From Acidobacteriota bacterium (GTDB lineage: Bacteria; Acidobacteriota; Terriglobia; Acidiferrales; UBA7541): DNA of 64,000 nucleotides. Shown here piece by piece: positions 17,382 to 26,215 of the stretch; position 1 is the stretch's first letter, and the number at the start of each line of letters is the position of its first letter. Below the pieces are notes generated by a model. The model searched no databases, was not told the origin of the DNA, and worked only from the letters and a program-made list of their open reading frames with translations. Both the position numbers and the translations under genes were made by a program. The DNA lies in the NCBI GenBank assembly GCA_003223215.1, contig QHYH01000081.1, forward strand, positions 1 through 64,000, given 5' to 3'.

Positions 17382-18425
17382 CTAGGCGGAAGTGGTCACC
17401 GACGAATTTCTGCGAATGATCGTTTCCGCGAAGCGCTCCATTTCTTCGAGCTGCGGACTGAATTGCAATAGCACCAGGTCCACGCCGGCGGCCTGGAACT
17501 CGGCAAGCCGCTCGGCTACGTGTTCGGGGCTGCCCACCAGGCCTGAGCGCAAGCCACGATTCGAGACGGAATAATCTTCCAGGGAAACGCGCTGCTCGAG
17601 TTCGGTGCCCGCGAGCCATTGCTGGTAATTCGCGTATCCCGCAGCGGACTGCCGCACGTCGGTGATGCGCCGGAGTTCGTCCTGGGCCTCGCGCTCCGTT
17701 TCACGAACGATGGCGTACCCGGCAATGCCGAATTTCAGCGGCGGCAGGTTAACTCGCGCGCGTCGTTCCCGCAGGTCCGCGATTTTTTCACGCACGCGTT
17801 CCGGCGGGTCTCCGTGCATCAAGTAGGCATCGCACTTTCGGGCGATCAGGTCTTTGGCAGCGGGGGACTCGCCCCCGGCGTAGAGCGTGGGGCGCGGCTT
17901 GGCCACGGGCTTGGGCGCAAGAACGTTGTCCTCGACGCGATAATACTTTCCGGAAAACGAGAAGTGCTCCTGCCTCCACACGCCATCGAGAACGTCGAGC
18001 CATTCGCTGGTGCGGGCGTAGCGATCGTCGTGCTGTTCGAACGCCACGCCGTATTTGCGCGCTTCGTCGGACCACCACGAGGAGACCACGTTTAGCGTGA
18101 GCCGACCGTTGCTGATGTGATCGATGTTGGCTGCTTGCTTCGCCAAAAGAGCCGGCAAATGAAAAGTAGGCCGCACCGCCACCATGAGTTCGATGCGTTC
18201 GGTGACCGCCGCCAACGCCGCTGCGGTGGACCACGCGTCGAGTGAGTCCGCGGCCGCGCCCTTGATGTCGTTGAGATTGAGCTCGGCGATGAGCGTTATG
18301 TCGAAGCCGATTTGCTCGCTGCGCTTGGCGAGGCGCTTCACGTAAGCCCAAGTCGCTTTCATGTTTTCGTTTTCCACGTTGCGCAACCACCCGCCAAAAA
18401 CGGGCAGCCAGTATCCGTATCTCAT
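17382..18425 (-). CDS. LLM-class flavin-dependent monooxygenase (SsuD-like)
   Basis: 347 residues with the bacterial-luciferase-like TIM-barrel pattern. Present are MRYGYWLPVFGGWLRN, FDITLIAELNL, IELMVAVRPTFHLPALLAKQAANIDHISNGRLTLNVVSSWW split across the usual strands, and YAGGESPAAKDLIARKCDAYL. These resemble alkanesulfonate monooxygenase SsuD and related FMNH2-dependent oxygenases. The substrate is not evident, and no sulfonate transporter or flavin reductase is nearby. Its ATG overlaps the stop of the ATP-grasp gene (ATGA at 18422-18425), strong evidence of cotranslation. Together they may make or modify a small molecule. Confidence 0.88.
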   Translation of the reverse strand: MRYGYWLPVFGGWLRNVENENMKATWAYVKRLAKRSEQIGFDITLIAELNLNDIKGAAADSLDAWSTAAALAAVTERIELMVAVRPTFHLPALLAKQAANIDHISNGRLTLNVVSSWWSDEARKYGVAFEQHDDRYARTSEWLDVLDGVWRQEHFSFSGKYYRVEDNVLAPKPVAKPRPTLYAGGESPAAKDLIARKCDAYLMHGDPPERVREKIADLRERRARVNLPPLKFGIAGYAIVRETEREAQDELRRITDVRQSAAGYANYQQWLAGTELEQRVSLEDYSVSNRGLRSGLVGSPEHVAERLAEFQAAGVDLVLLQFSPQLEEMERFAETIIRRNSSVTTSA

Positions 18426-19450
18426 CGCGGGCCTCCCGTGACGACGACGCGCCCCGCTTGCTTTGACTCGTGGTGTTGCGCTTCCGCAATCAAAAAATCG
18501 GCCAGCCGCGCGTAGGGATTGAAGCCGATCACGCGCACCGGATCAGCGACGAAATTCGAAAGCGCGTTCACATCATAATAAAGCTGCCTGTCGGTGCGCT
18601 CGTCGACAACGTATTCGATGCCGCCCACCTCGACTCCAGCGAGCTCGACGATGCGTTCGACGTCTTCGATAACCTCGCGGGGCGGCTCGTAGCCTTCGAC
18701 TTTCATGCCGTTTTTCGGCGCGTCCACCGGGCAGGCAATGCGTGTCAGCTCCTCGCCCCGCGTGTTCTGGCAAATGTCCGCGGGACAGAGGTTAAAGCTC
18801 TCACCGGTCGTGTGAATCTGGATGGCGTAGAGATATTTACCACCCAGGACTTCGACGCGCGTGATCATTCCGCCGCGTGCGGCAAAGGCTTCCTGCACCA
18901 GGGCGGTGGAATCGATGCCAAAGTAGAGGCGATTGGCTTCGACGGCGGCGCGCAGTTGATCGGGAGAACTGAAACGCTCGATTCCCGCGCCGCTCCCGCC
19001 GATATTCGGCTTGAGCACCACCGGATAGCCGATGGCTTCGGCGGCCGCAAGCGCCTGCGAAGGATGATTGATGATGCGGGCCTTCGGATACGGCAAACCG
19101 AGTTTTTCGAGGTTGCTGAGCTGGAGCGCTTTGGAAGTCTCGTGAGCGAAGCAACGGTAGCCGTTCACTACCCGCACACCTTGGGCTTCAAGGTGCGCAA
19201 GATAATTCAGGGTGTAGAAGATTCCGTGAGCCAAGCCGCGCTGCCATGCCGACGGGCTCATGCGATTGAACAGCAGCGAATACTCGCGCTCCGGAGAGGC
19301 GGCGTCGTAGTAATGATGGCGCGCCTCGATCTTTAGCCAATTTGCGCCGCGCTCGTCGAGTTGCTGAAATAGCGGCCGGAACCAGTCCGGATGCTCGTAA
19401 TAAATGGCGATGGGTTTGGCGAGCCCACCGCCATGGTTATAGTCTCCCAT
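18422..19450 (-). CDS. ATP-grasp ligase (RimK-like)
   Basis: 342 residues. The central and C-terminal ATP-grasp fold is recognisable: LSNLEKLGLPYPKARII, GYPVVLKPNIGGSGAGIERF (ATP-binding Lys and Gly-rich loop), ALVQEAFAARGGMITRVEVLGGKYLYAI, VEVGGIEYVVDE, and LYYDVNALSNFV (the acidic/Asn Mg-binding motif). Such enzymes form amide or similar bonds through an acyl-phosphate, and the closest types are RimK/alpha-L-glutamate ligases. The N-terminal 100 residues are specific to this group. It overlaps the LLM oxygenase gene by four bases, and a terminator-like hairpin lies just upstream, so the pair is likely its own transcription unit. Confidence 0.85.
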   Translation of the reverse strand: MGDYNHGGGLAKPIAIYYEHPDWFRPLFQQLDERGANWLKIEARHHYYDAASPEREYSLLFNRMSPSAWQRGLAHGIFYTLNYLAHLEAQGVRVVNGYRCFAHETSKALQLSNLEKLGLPYPKARIINHPSQALAAAEAIGYPVVLKPNIGGSGAGIERFSSPDQLRAAVEANRLYFGIDSTALVQEAFAARGGMITRVEVLGGKYLYAIQIHTTGESFNLCPADICQNTRGEELTRIACPVDAPKNGMKVEGYEPPREVIEDVERIVELAGVEVGGIEYVVDERTDRQLYYDVNALSNFVADPVRVIGFNPYARLADFLIAEAQHHESKQAGRVVVTGGPR

Positions 19451-19468
19451 GGAGCCTCACACTTCTTA

Positions 19469-19483
19469 GCCGATGCTATCGGC
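19469..19483. promoter_or_regulatory. perfect inverted repeat upstream of the ATP-grasp gene
   Basis: GCCGAT-GCT-ATCGGC lies 18-33 bases upstream of the ATP-grasp start on the minus strand. It could be an operator for that two-gene unit or a leader hairpin. It adjoins the trmD-side terminator candidate. Confidence 0.35.
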
Positions 19484-19484
19484 C

Positions 19485-19511
19485 AAGAAAAAAGCCGCCC
19501 TGCCGAGCGGC
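19485..19511 (-). terminator. rho-independent-like terminator after trmD
   Basis: On the minus strand, GCCGC-loop-GCGGC (19494-19511) is followed by a run of T residues (19485-19493). It lies between trmD and the ATP-grasp gene. It would separate the rpsP-trmD transcript from the inserted pair. Confidence 0.6.
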
Positions 19512-19716
19512 CTCGAAGATTCTTGCGGTTTCTTTATTGGCGCTAGACCGAAGAACCTCCGCCGCCGCTAGAAGCGGCCGACCTACACCTCGCACGGCGG
19601 CGACAGGCCGACGCCTGCTGCGGCTTCGGGAAGCCCAGGTTGGCGTGACCGCTTTCTCTGATTCTTATTCGCATGCAAGCGATGAGCGCGAGACCATGCT
19701 AAATGGCGACCGTCGT

Positions 19717-19747
19717 TCCTAAACACTTTCTCATGAGATGTTTAGGA
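19717..19747. repeat. strong stem-loop in the trmD 3' region
   Basis: TCCTAAACA pairs perfectly with TGTTTAGGA (9 bp). The loop contains the palindrome TCTCATGAGA, which could form a second stem or a dimer site. It lies 29-59 bases beyond the trmD stop, with no T-tract. It may be an mRNA 3'-end stabiliser, a recognition site or a repeat element. Confidence 0.5.
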
Positions 19748-19775
19748 CCGCAACAGGTTCTATTTTATTCCTCCA

Positions 19776-20591
19776 TTACTCTCCGAGCAGGTCGGGGCGG
19801 TTGCGGCGCGTCTTTTCCTGGGCCTTCTGCTGGCGCCATTTGATGACTTCCCGGTGGTTCCCGCTAAGGAGAGTCTCCGGAACTCTCCATCCGCGGTAGT
19901 CCGCCGGGCGGGTGTAATGAGGGAAATCCAGCAGCGCGCGGACCTGCCCGCGCGCTGCGCTATTCGTCGTGTTCCCGGCCTTGCCCGTATCGGTTTGTGA
20001 AGGCGCCCGCACAAAAGGACCCTTTGGGGTGCCCGCCTCGAACTCGCTGAACGACTCGTTCTGCGAGGACGCTTCATTGCCAAGAGCTCCCGGAAGAAGC
20101 CTGGTTACGGCATCCACGACCAGCATGGCCGGCAACTCGCCGCCGCTCAAGACAAAGTCGCCTATCGAAACCTCCTCGGTCGCGAGGTGCTCGGCCACGC
20201 GTTCGTCCACTCCTTCATAGCGCCCGCAAATCAGGATGATCCGTTCGAGCCGCGAGTACCTTCGCGCCATCTCCTGATCGAAGAGTTTGCCTGCCGCGGA
20301 CATGAGCACAATCGCCGTGCCGGGATCCGGCCTATGCTGCTTTGCCGCATCGCCAGCGCTGCGGCCCAAAACCGACTCGACGGCTTCAAACAGCGGCTCC
20401 GGCTTCAGCACCATGCCCTCGCCGCCGCCGAAGGGCCGGTCGTCGACGCTGCGGTGGCGGTCTTTCGTGAACTCTCGCAGATCCTGAACCTGCACATCGA
20501 CGAGTCCAGCCTCCCTCGCTCTGCGGATGATTCCGTGATCGAGAGGCCCGCCGAAAAACTCCGGAAAGATGGTGATGAGATCGAATCGCAT
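19776..20591 (-). CDS. trmD: tRNA (guanine-N1)-methyltransferase
   Basis: 271 residues. TrmD uses SAM to methylate G37 of tRNAs and prevents frameshifting. Conserved features are MRFDLITIFPEFF, DLREFTKDRHRSVDDRPFGGGEGMVL, ILICGRYEGVDERV, EEVSIGDFVLSGGELPAM (the SAM-binding trefoil knot), and LDFPHYTRPADYRGWRVPETLLSGNH. Residues about 170-205 are longer and more variable than in E. coli TrmD, a common lineage insertion. It lies 21 bases after rimM, in the expected order. A stem-loop and a terminator follow, and rplS, its usual next neighbour, is displaced. Confidence 0.96.
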   Translation of the reverse strand: MRFDLITIFPEFFGGPLDHGIIRRAREAGLVDVQVQDLREFTKDRHRSVDDRPFGGGEGMVLKPEPLFEAVESVLGRSAGDAAKQHRPDPGTAIVLMSAAGKLFDQEMARRYSRLERIILICGRYEGVDERVAEHLATEEVSIGDFVLSGGELPAMLVVDAVTRLLPGALGNEASSQNESFSEFEAGTPKGPFVRAPSQTDTGKAGNTTNSAARGQVRALLDFPHYTRPADYRGWRVPETLLSGNHREVIKWRQQKAQEKTRRNRPDLLGE

Positions 20592-20612
20592 GACGACCGT
20601 TCAGCGCTAGGA

Positions 20613-21254
20613 TTATGCACGGTGACGCCCTGCAACGGAATTGCTGATTCTGGAATTCAGGTCGCGGAGCCCTTCCAGCAACACCACGTCGATGCGCCGA
20701 GCGTGTGGATCGATTTTCGTGCAGATATCCTCGGCGAAGGGAATCAGCAGTTCGCCTTGTGATGTGTCCACTTCGAGAAGCGGCGTCCCGGCCAACCCTT
20801 CGCCGGGAAACTGGACATCGCGCACCGTGCCGAGCAGGGCGGGAGCTTCTCCGAGCGAGCACGGGGAGGACGCGAGGACGGGAGGCGTTGTCGGAGTTTC
20901 AAATACGCTGCAGCCGATAAGGTCCGAAACGAAGTACTGCCCTGCTGGCAGAACCACGCGTTGTTCGAGCGGAAGGAGCACTTCCCGTCCGCGAAGCCTC
21001 TCCGCTGCCGAAATCGAATCCACTCCTTCCAAATGAAAAACCGCCTGGCCGCGATGATTCTGGCTGATCCAGCATGACTTTAACTTTACGCACTGCGGCT
21101 CGCCCTGGCCCTCGGGAAGGTCCAGAAAAATCTCCTGCAATTTCGTAAGCCGTTCCGGAAAATCGGTAAGGATTTCAGCCGCGACTTCGCCCTTATTGCC
21201 TCGCGCACGAAGGATGCGCGCCACCAGGACCCATCGTGGAGTTCCTATGCTCAA
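20613..21254 (-). CDS. rimM: 16S rRNA processing/ribosome maturation factor
   Basis: 213 residues. RimM assists 30S head assembly with S19. The N-terminal RimM domain shows LVARILRARGNKGEVAAEILTDFPERL and a GREVLLP turn. The C-terminal PRC-barrel part contains FVSDLIGCSVFE, GTVRDVQFPG, LLEVDTSQGELLIPFAEDICTKID and RRIDVVLLEGLRDLN, the family ending. A Pro/Ser-rich insertion (about residues 125-140) splits the barrel. The start appears to be TTG without a strong ribosome-binding site, so the exact N-terminus is uncertain. It lies between khpA and trmD, as expected. Confidence 0.93.
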   Translation of the reverse strand: MSIGTPRWVLVARILRARGNKGEVAAEILTDFPERLTKLQEIFLDLPEGQGEPQCVKLKSCWISQNHRGQAVFHLEGVDSISAAERLRGREVLLPLEQRVVLPAGQYFVSDLIGCSVFETPTTPPVLASSPCSLGEAPALLGTVRDVQFPGEGLAGTPLLEVDTSQGELLIPFAEDICTKIDPHARRIDVVLLEGLRDLNSRISNSVAGRHRA

Positions 21255-21300
21255 GGGAAACGGGGAGCCAAAAGCGGCCGTGAAAGCCGCCGCGAAAACA

Positions 21301-21534
21301 TCAATCTTCGAGAATCTCCAGCGTGAAGCGCTTCTTCAGCTTCATCCCCGCCGCGCCCAGCAGGGTGCGAACCGCCTTGGCCGTTCGGCCCTGGCGGCCA
21401 ATGACTTTTCCCAAGTCCTCGGGGTGCACGCGCAACTCCAATACCGTCACCTGCGATCCCTCGACGGTCTGCACTTGAACGTCCTCGGGATGGTCCACGA
21501 GGGCCCTGGCGATTGCTTCGACCAGCTCCTTCAT
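21301..21534 (-). CDS. khpA: KH-domain RNA-binding protein
   Basis: About 77 residues from the ATG at 21534 ([19 protein letters not shown]), behind GGAG. A longer frame to 21615 exists but lacks family resemblance. This small KH protein has the RNA-binding loop [19 protein letters not shown] (GxxG as GRQG). KhpA binds RNA, often together with KhpB, and affects cell division and growth in other bacteria. It sits between rpsP and rimM, the usual place. Confidence 0.93.
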   Translation of the reverse strand: MKELVEAIARALVDHPEDVQVQTVEGSQVTVLELRVHPEDLGKVIGRQGRTAKAVRTLLGAAGMKLKKRFTLEILED

Positions 21535-21698
21535 TTGGGCAGCTCCGCTTGCGGTTATTTCCAGCGGCAACTTACCACGCCCTCCAGAAACGGTCCACGC
21601 CTCCACTTGCACCACGGGTAAGTCGAATCACGAACGCCGTGAAACGCCCTCCCGGTCGCACCGGCACGAGCAATTTTCAGGGAGCTGGGATGTTGCGT

Positions 21699-21938
21699 TT
21701 ACGCGATTTTCTGCTGACGTAGAAAACTGCGTACTGTATCGCTGGGCTGGGCGCCCAGGCCAATCCAATGCATGATGCGGTCTCGGTTGAGCTTGATTTC
21801 CGCGGGCTTCTTTAGCGGATCATAAGTTCCTACCGCCTCTTTGATGCGGCCATCGCGTGGCCGAGTTCTCTCGATAACCACGACGCGGTAATAGGGCTTC
21901 TTCTTTTTGCCAATCCGTGACAGGCGAATCGTGAGCAC
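21699..21938 (-). CDS. rpsP: 30S ribosomal protein S16
   Basis: 79 residues, full length for S16. It starts at a GTG preceded by AGGAGG. Conserved parts are LTIRLSRIGKKKKPYYRVVVIERTRPRDGR (spread over the first 30 residues), EAVGTYDPLKKPAEIKLNRDRIMHWIGLGAQPSDTVRSFL. It is the first gene of the rpsP-khpA-rimM-trmD run. The 220-base region upstream is the likely promoter zone. Confidence 0.97.
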   Translation of the reverse strand: MLTIRLSRIGKKKKPYYRVVVIERTRPRDGRIKEAVGTYDPLKKPAEIKLNRDRIMHWIGLGAQPSDTVRSFLRQQKIA

Positions 21939-22153
21939 TAACCGAGTCCTCCTAGACTTCTCTCACTGCTATTGTAGCCTGTCTCGGCACATTGCAGCAA
22001 TGCGGTCCCGCAATAAATTTCTGTTCGCAGGGAAGAGCGGAGCATCGGCAGAAAAAATCCTCAGCTGGGGTCATCACCCTATTGCCAAGAACCGGCAGAG
22101 AGGCGCGAACAACCCCGCCGCCGGACGCGTAGCCGTCAGGCCGCGAGTCAAAA

Positions 22154-22339
22154 ATGCGACGTTGTCTCGCGGGCGGGGAATCCATGCTTTCTCATGTTCC
22201 TGAAGGAAAGTATGTGCTTCGCGCCAGGACCGACACCGGCTGGGGCATGAACGAGGAGATTCTGAGCCGCATCTTCGAGCGGTTTTACACAACGAAGGAG
22301 CTGCCCCCAGACCGACGCACGCGTCGGGCGGCGGCGTGA
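22154..22339 (+). pseudogene. sensor histidine kinase ATPase-domain fragment
   Basis: Within a 61-codon frame, residues about 17-50 read PEGKYVLRARTDTGWGMNEE, then ILSRIFERFYTTKE. This matches the HATPase_c G1/F-box stretch of histidine kinases (DTGxGMxxExxxRIFEPFFTTKE). The usual G2 motif (GTGLGL) and everything upstream, including the dimerisation domain, are missing. It is a short decayed fragment, probably left by gene loss. Confidence 0.65.
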
Positions 22340-22659
22340 TGCTTCTCCTAAGGCCAGGCTTCCCCGGACGCTCCGCTCACCTTTGCCGGTCATGCTCTTT
22401 TTTGAGCTCATGAAATTTTTGGAAACCTATGGAGCCGTGGCCGTTCAGCTCCAACACCGGAAAAAAGGCGGGGCGAGGGTCGGCTAAAGCGAGCATCCGC
22501 ACCTGGGTGTGAACTCCTCCCGGCAATTCCTTTGCAAAGCCTTTCACGCGAGAGATCCTGGCGAAGTGCGGCCCTTGCCGTTGGCTTCGAGGACTATTAT
22601 CGTTCCGCGGTATAGAAACTCTATGGACTCTCGCCACGTATTCGAGGAAAATTCCACGC
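22340..22659. other. intergenic upstream of the GH3 gene
   Basis: A minus-strand frame (22377-22661) is open but has no family likeness or convincing start, so I treat it as non-coding. It presumably holds the promoter of the GH3 gene. Confidence 0.4.
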
Positions 22660-25374
22660 ATGCTTGCAAATAATGCGGATAAAGTGTTCCGTATCCTTAC
22701 CGCCTCGTTTTTGACTCTTCTTGGCGCGTCGCAGCTGGCGGCACAATCTGCTGCGAAGGTGTCCTCATCGCCCGACTTGCCGCGCCCGCCCTATTTGGAC
22801 CCCAGTCTTCCCGTCGACCAGCGCGTCGACGACCTGGTTTCCCGCATGACGCTCGACGAAAAAGCTTCTCAAATGCAGGACATTGCCCGCGCCATCCCTC
22901 GCCTCGGAATTCCTGCTTATAACTGGTGGAACGAAGGCTTGCACGGTGTCGCGCGCGCGGGACACGCTACGGTTTTCCCGCAAGCCATCGGCCTCGCTGC
23001 CACCTGGGACACCGACCTTGTTCATCGCATCGCCGATGTCGTTTCGACCGAAGCTCGCGCCAAGTACAACGACGCTATCCAGCACGGAAATACCGGCCGC
23101 TATTTCGGCCTGACCTTCTGGTCGCCGAACATCAACATCTTTCGCGATCCGCGCTGGGGACGCGGACAGGAGACTTACGGAGAAGATCCTTTTCTCACCA
23201 GTCGCATTGGCGTAGCTTTCGTCACCGGGCTGCAGGGCGACGATCCCAAGTATCTGAAAACGGTTTCCACCCCCAAGCATTTTGCCGTTCACAGCGGCCC
23301 GGAAACCCTGCGTCATCGCTTCGACGTGCCCGTTTCTTCGCACGATTTTGCCGACACGTATGCCCCCGCATTTCGCGCCACGGTCATGGAGGGCCACGCG
23401 GATTCCGTCATGTGCGCGTACAACGCCGTGCATGGTGAGCCGGCATGCGCGAATCATTTTCTGCTGGACACGTTGCGCAGCAAGTGGGGCTTCAAGGGCT
23501 ACGTCGTTTCCGATTGCTGGGCCATCAGCGATATTCATCAGGGCCACGGATACGTTCTTACCTTGGAACAGGCGGATGCCCTCGCGGTTAAAGCGGGAAC
23601 CGACTTGAGCTGCGGCCCGGAATACGCGGCGCTGCCCTTCGCCGTGGAGAATCGCCTGCTTTCCCCGGGCGATGTCGATCGCGCGGTAAAGCATCTGTTT
23701 GAAGCGCGATTCCGCTTGGGCATGTTCGACCCACCGGAATCGGTGCCCTGGTCGAAGCTTACTCTCGCCGACAATGACACGCCCGCTCATCGCCAGCTCG
23801 CTCTCGAAGCTGCGCGCCAATCCATCGTGCTGCTGAAAAACGAGGGCAACCTCCTGCCACTGAGATCTTCGGTCAAGTCCATCGCCGTCGTCGGCCCCAA
23901 CGCCGATTCCCTGCCCGTCCTGCTTGGCAACTACAATGGCACGCCCTCGGCCTACACCACCATTCTCGACGGCATTCGCAAGCGCTTCCGCGGCGCGAGA
24001 ATCACGACCGCCATCGGCTCGCCCCTCACCGAAACCAGCGCCATCCCGATACCGGCGTCAGCTTTTCTGCCCAATCTTCAGGGCAGCCTACAATATGGCA
24101 ATATCGTCCCCTGTAAGGGGGCAGCCATCCCCGGCCTCTCCGCTGAATTCTTCTCGAATACCACTCTTTCTGGCCCACCCGCCGCCACCCGCATCGATAC
24201 CTCCGTGAACTTCGAGTGGAATAATGTCTCCCCCGCCCCCGGTGTGCCCAGGGAAAGCTATTCCGTCCGGTGGTGCGGCAATCTTGTCCCTCCCGTCGAC
24301 GGCGACTATCGGCTGGGTGTCCACACGGACGGCGGCTCGCGCCTCTTTCTCGACGGCAAGAAAATCGTTGACGACTGGAATCCTCACGGCGCCCGCACCA
24401 TGACCACGCTCGTTCATCTCGAGGCCGGTCATCCTTATCCCATTCGCCTGGAGTATTTTCATCATTCTTGGGAGTCCACCGCGCGTCTTCTCTGGCTGCC
24501 GCCTAACCTCACGCAGGAAGCCGTGGACGCCGCCCGCAAGGCGGACGTCGTCATTGCCGTTGTGGGGCTAACCGCCCAGCTCGAAGGCGAAGAATCCGAC
24601 AGCAGCGATCCTGGGTTCTTCGGCGGCGATCGCCTCAGCCTCGGCCTGCCTCGTCTTCAAGAAGAGCTTCTCGGGTCTCTCTCCGCCACCAAAAAGCCGC
24701 TCATCGTGGTTCTCACGAGCGGCAGCGCGATCGCTGTCAACTGGTCGCAGGAGCACGCCGCCGCCATCCTCGAAGCCTGGTATCCCGGCGAAGAAGGCGG
24801 CACGGCCGTCGCCGACGTTCTTTCCGGCGAGTACAATCCCGCCGGCCGCTTGCCGGTCACTTTCTACAAATCCGTTGCGCAACTGCCGCCCTTCACGAGC
24901 TACAGCATGAATGGCCGCACTTATCGCTACCTCACCGAGCAGCCGCTCTACCCTTTCGGCTACGGCTTGAGCTTCTCTTCCTTCCATTACTCCGACGGAA
25001 AAATCACTCCGGACCAGGTCGCGTCCGGCACAGCCGTTACGGCTTCCGCGCTGGTTAGAAATGCCGGCTCGCTTGGCGGGGACGAAGTTGTCGAGCTCTA
25101 TCTCTCGCATCCTGGTGTGGACGGCGCGCCGATTCGCGCGCTCGCTGGCTTCCGGCGAATCCATCTCGCCGCATCCGCTTCGCAGACCGTTTCTTTCACT
25201 TTGCGCGACCGCGACTTGAGCCTGGTTGACGACAACGGCGTTCGCCGTGTCGTCCCTGGCCCGGTGGAGGTGTGGATCGGCGGCGGCCAGCCGGTCTCCG
25301 GCCCCGGCCAGCCTCCCACCGAGGGCGTTTCCGCAAAATTCACCATCTCCTCCGCCGCCACCCTCGACGAATAA
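22660..25374 (+). CDS. secreted glycoside hydrolase family 3 enzyme with inserted PA14 domain
   Basis: 904 residues with an N-terminal signal peptide (VFRILTASFLTLLGASQLAAQ). The GH3 barrel (about 45-370) shows YNWWNEGLHGVARAG, NINIFRDPRWGRGQETYGEDP, TPKHFAVHSGPE and nucleophile Asp in VVSDCWAI (about 284). The second GH3 domain has SIVLLKNEGNLLPL and continues after an insertion. Residues about 490-640 are PA14-like (SAEFFSNTTLSG, FEWNNVSP, HTDGGSRLFLDGKKIVDDW), often sugar-binding. A fibronectin-III-like domain ends the protein. The sequence resembles beta-xylosidase/beta-glucosidase types; substrate specificity is not certain. It probably acts on plant polysaccharide fragments in the periplasm. 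Confidence 0.92.
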   Translation: MLANNADKVFRILTASFLTLLGASQLAAQSAAKVSSSPDLPRPPYLDPSLPVDQRVDDLVSRMTLDEKASQMQDIARAIPRLGIPAYNWWNEGLHGVARAGHATVFPQAIGLAATWDTDLVHRIADVVSTEARAKYNDAIQHGNTGRYFGLTFWSPNINIFRDPRWGRGQETYGEDPFLTSRIGVAFVTGLQGDDPKYLKTVSTPKHFAVHSGPETLRHRFDVPVSSHDFADTYAPAFRATVMEGHADSVMCAYNAVHGEPACANHFLLDTLRSKWGFKGYVVSDCWAISDIHQGHGYVLTLEQADALAVKAGTDLSCGPEYAALPFAVENRLLSPGDVDRAVKHLFEARFRLGMFDPPESVPWSKLTLADNDTPAHRQLALEAARQSIVLLKNEGNLLPLRSSVKSIAVVGPNADSLPVLLGNYNGTPSAYTTILDGIRKRFRGARITTAIGSPLTETSAIPIPASAFLPNLQGSLQYGNIVPCKGAAIPGLSAEFFSNTTLSGPPAATRIDTSVNFEWNNVSPAPGVPRESYSVRWCGNLVPPVDGDYRLGVHTDGGSRLFLDGKKIVDDWNPHGARTMTTLVHLEAGHPYPIRLEYFHHSWESTARLLWLPPNLTQEAVDAARKADVVIAVVGLTAQLEGEESDSSDPGFFGGDRLSLGLPRLQEELLGSLSATKKPLIVVLTSGSAIAVNWSQEHAAAILEAWYPGEEGGTAVADVLSGEYNPAGRLPVTFYKSVAQLPPFTSYSMNGRTYRYLTEQPLYPFGYGLSFSSFHYSDGKITPDQVASGTAVTASALVRNAGSLGGDEVVELYLSHPGVDGAPIRALAGFRRIHLAASASQTVSFTLRDRDLSLVDDNGVRRVVPGPVEVWIGGGQPVSGPGQPPTEGVSAKFTISSAATLDE

Positions 25375-25478
25375 TTCGCTTTGATGGTTTTGCCTTAGGC
25401 GGCACCGACGCTTGTTTTGCATACCTGCGCGTTCCGCGCTATTTTTTCCTTTGGCCCCGGTCCGCAGGAGCAAACAAC

Positions 25479-25934
25479 TTGTTGCCGCAACCCGATCCGC
25501 CGTCCAAATCCCTCTTCAAGACTTCTTCTTTTTACTCCTGGAGCCTTGTCGCCGTTGTTGCGCTCGTCGTCGGCTGGATTTTCTTTTCCCGCTGGTGGCA
25601 AAACCGCGCCTTCGAACATCGTTTCAGGCAAGAGCGCACCGAAAAGCAGCGCGAGGACGACCTCTCGACGCTTGAACAAATGGGCGGCAAGCAGCTCGCC
25701 ATCCAAACCTTCTACGCCACTCCCGGCGAGATGCGCCGCGGTCAGTCGGTCCAGGTTTGCTACGGCGTCGCCAACGCCAAGACGGTCAAGCTCGAACCGC
25801 AATCCAATCCCGTCTGGCCCTCCTATGCCCGCTGTGTCGAGGTCACTCCCGCCAAGACCACCACCTACACGCTCACCATCACCGGCGCCGCTGGCGACAC
25901 CAAATCGCAGTCCTTGGTCGTCACCGTTCGCTGA
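25479..25934 (+). CDS. membrane-anchored Ig-like domain protein
   Basis: About 151 residues. I chose the TTG at 25479 because AGGAG lies 8 bases upstream and no ATG precedes the membrane helix. Residues about 15-35 (WSLVAVVALVVGWIFFSRWW) form one transmembrane helix. A charged segment and an 80-residue beta-rich domain follow (IQTFYATPGEMRRGQSVQVCYGVANAKTV ... TYTLTITGAAGDTKSQSLVVTV) that resembles bacterial Ig-like folds. The domain probably faces the periplasm. The gene follows the GH3 gene by about 100 bases in the same direction. Role unknown. Confidence 0.7.
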   Translation: MLPQPDPPSKSLFKTSSFYSWSLVAVVALVVGWIFFSRWWQNRAFEHRFRQERTEKQREDDLSTLEQMGGKQLAIQTFYATPGEMRRGQSVQVCYGVANAKTVKLEPQSNPVWPSYARCVEVTPAKTTTYTLTITGAAGDTKSQSLVVTVR

Positions 25935-26066
25935 CGGTCCCATCCGAGGAAGCGCCGGCGAGGGGCGTCCTCTTCTCGCCGACTTGGCACGAGCCATCTT
26001 CCTCTCCCGGTTGCTCGCCGCTTCTTTTCCTGCCCTGACTTCGTCGCATCTTCGCCCCCGCGAACT

Positions 26067-26085
26067 TATATCGTATTGCGATATA
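26067..26085. promoter_or_regulatory. AT-rich perfect inverted repeat, candidate operator
   Basis: TATATCG-TATTG-CGATATA is a 7-bp perfect inverted repeat with a 5-base spacer, set in GC-rich DNA about 130 bases upstream of the Cys-repeat gene. Its form suits a dimeric regulator. No regulator gene adjoins it. Confidence 0.35.
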
Positions 26086-26215
26086 TTTGCCCGGCGCGGA
26101 TAACCCTAGCGCACGATTCGGCGTCTATTCCTATTGGATAGCCCACCGCATTGGATAACCGACGGCGAGAGACGGCGCAGGTGTGCAAAGGGAACTCACG
26201 TTTGGAGGGTAGCGC

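Noticed and set aside
22377-22661. A 94-codon minus-strand ORF upstream of the GH3 gene
   Set aside because: No family resemblance, and it occupies the promoter region of a clear gene.
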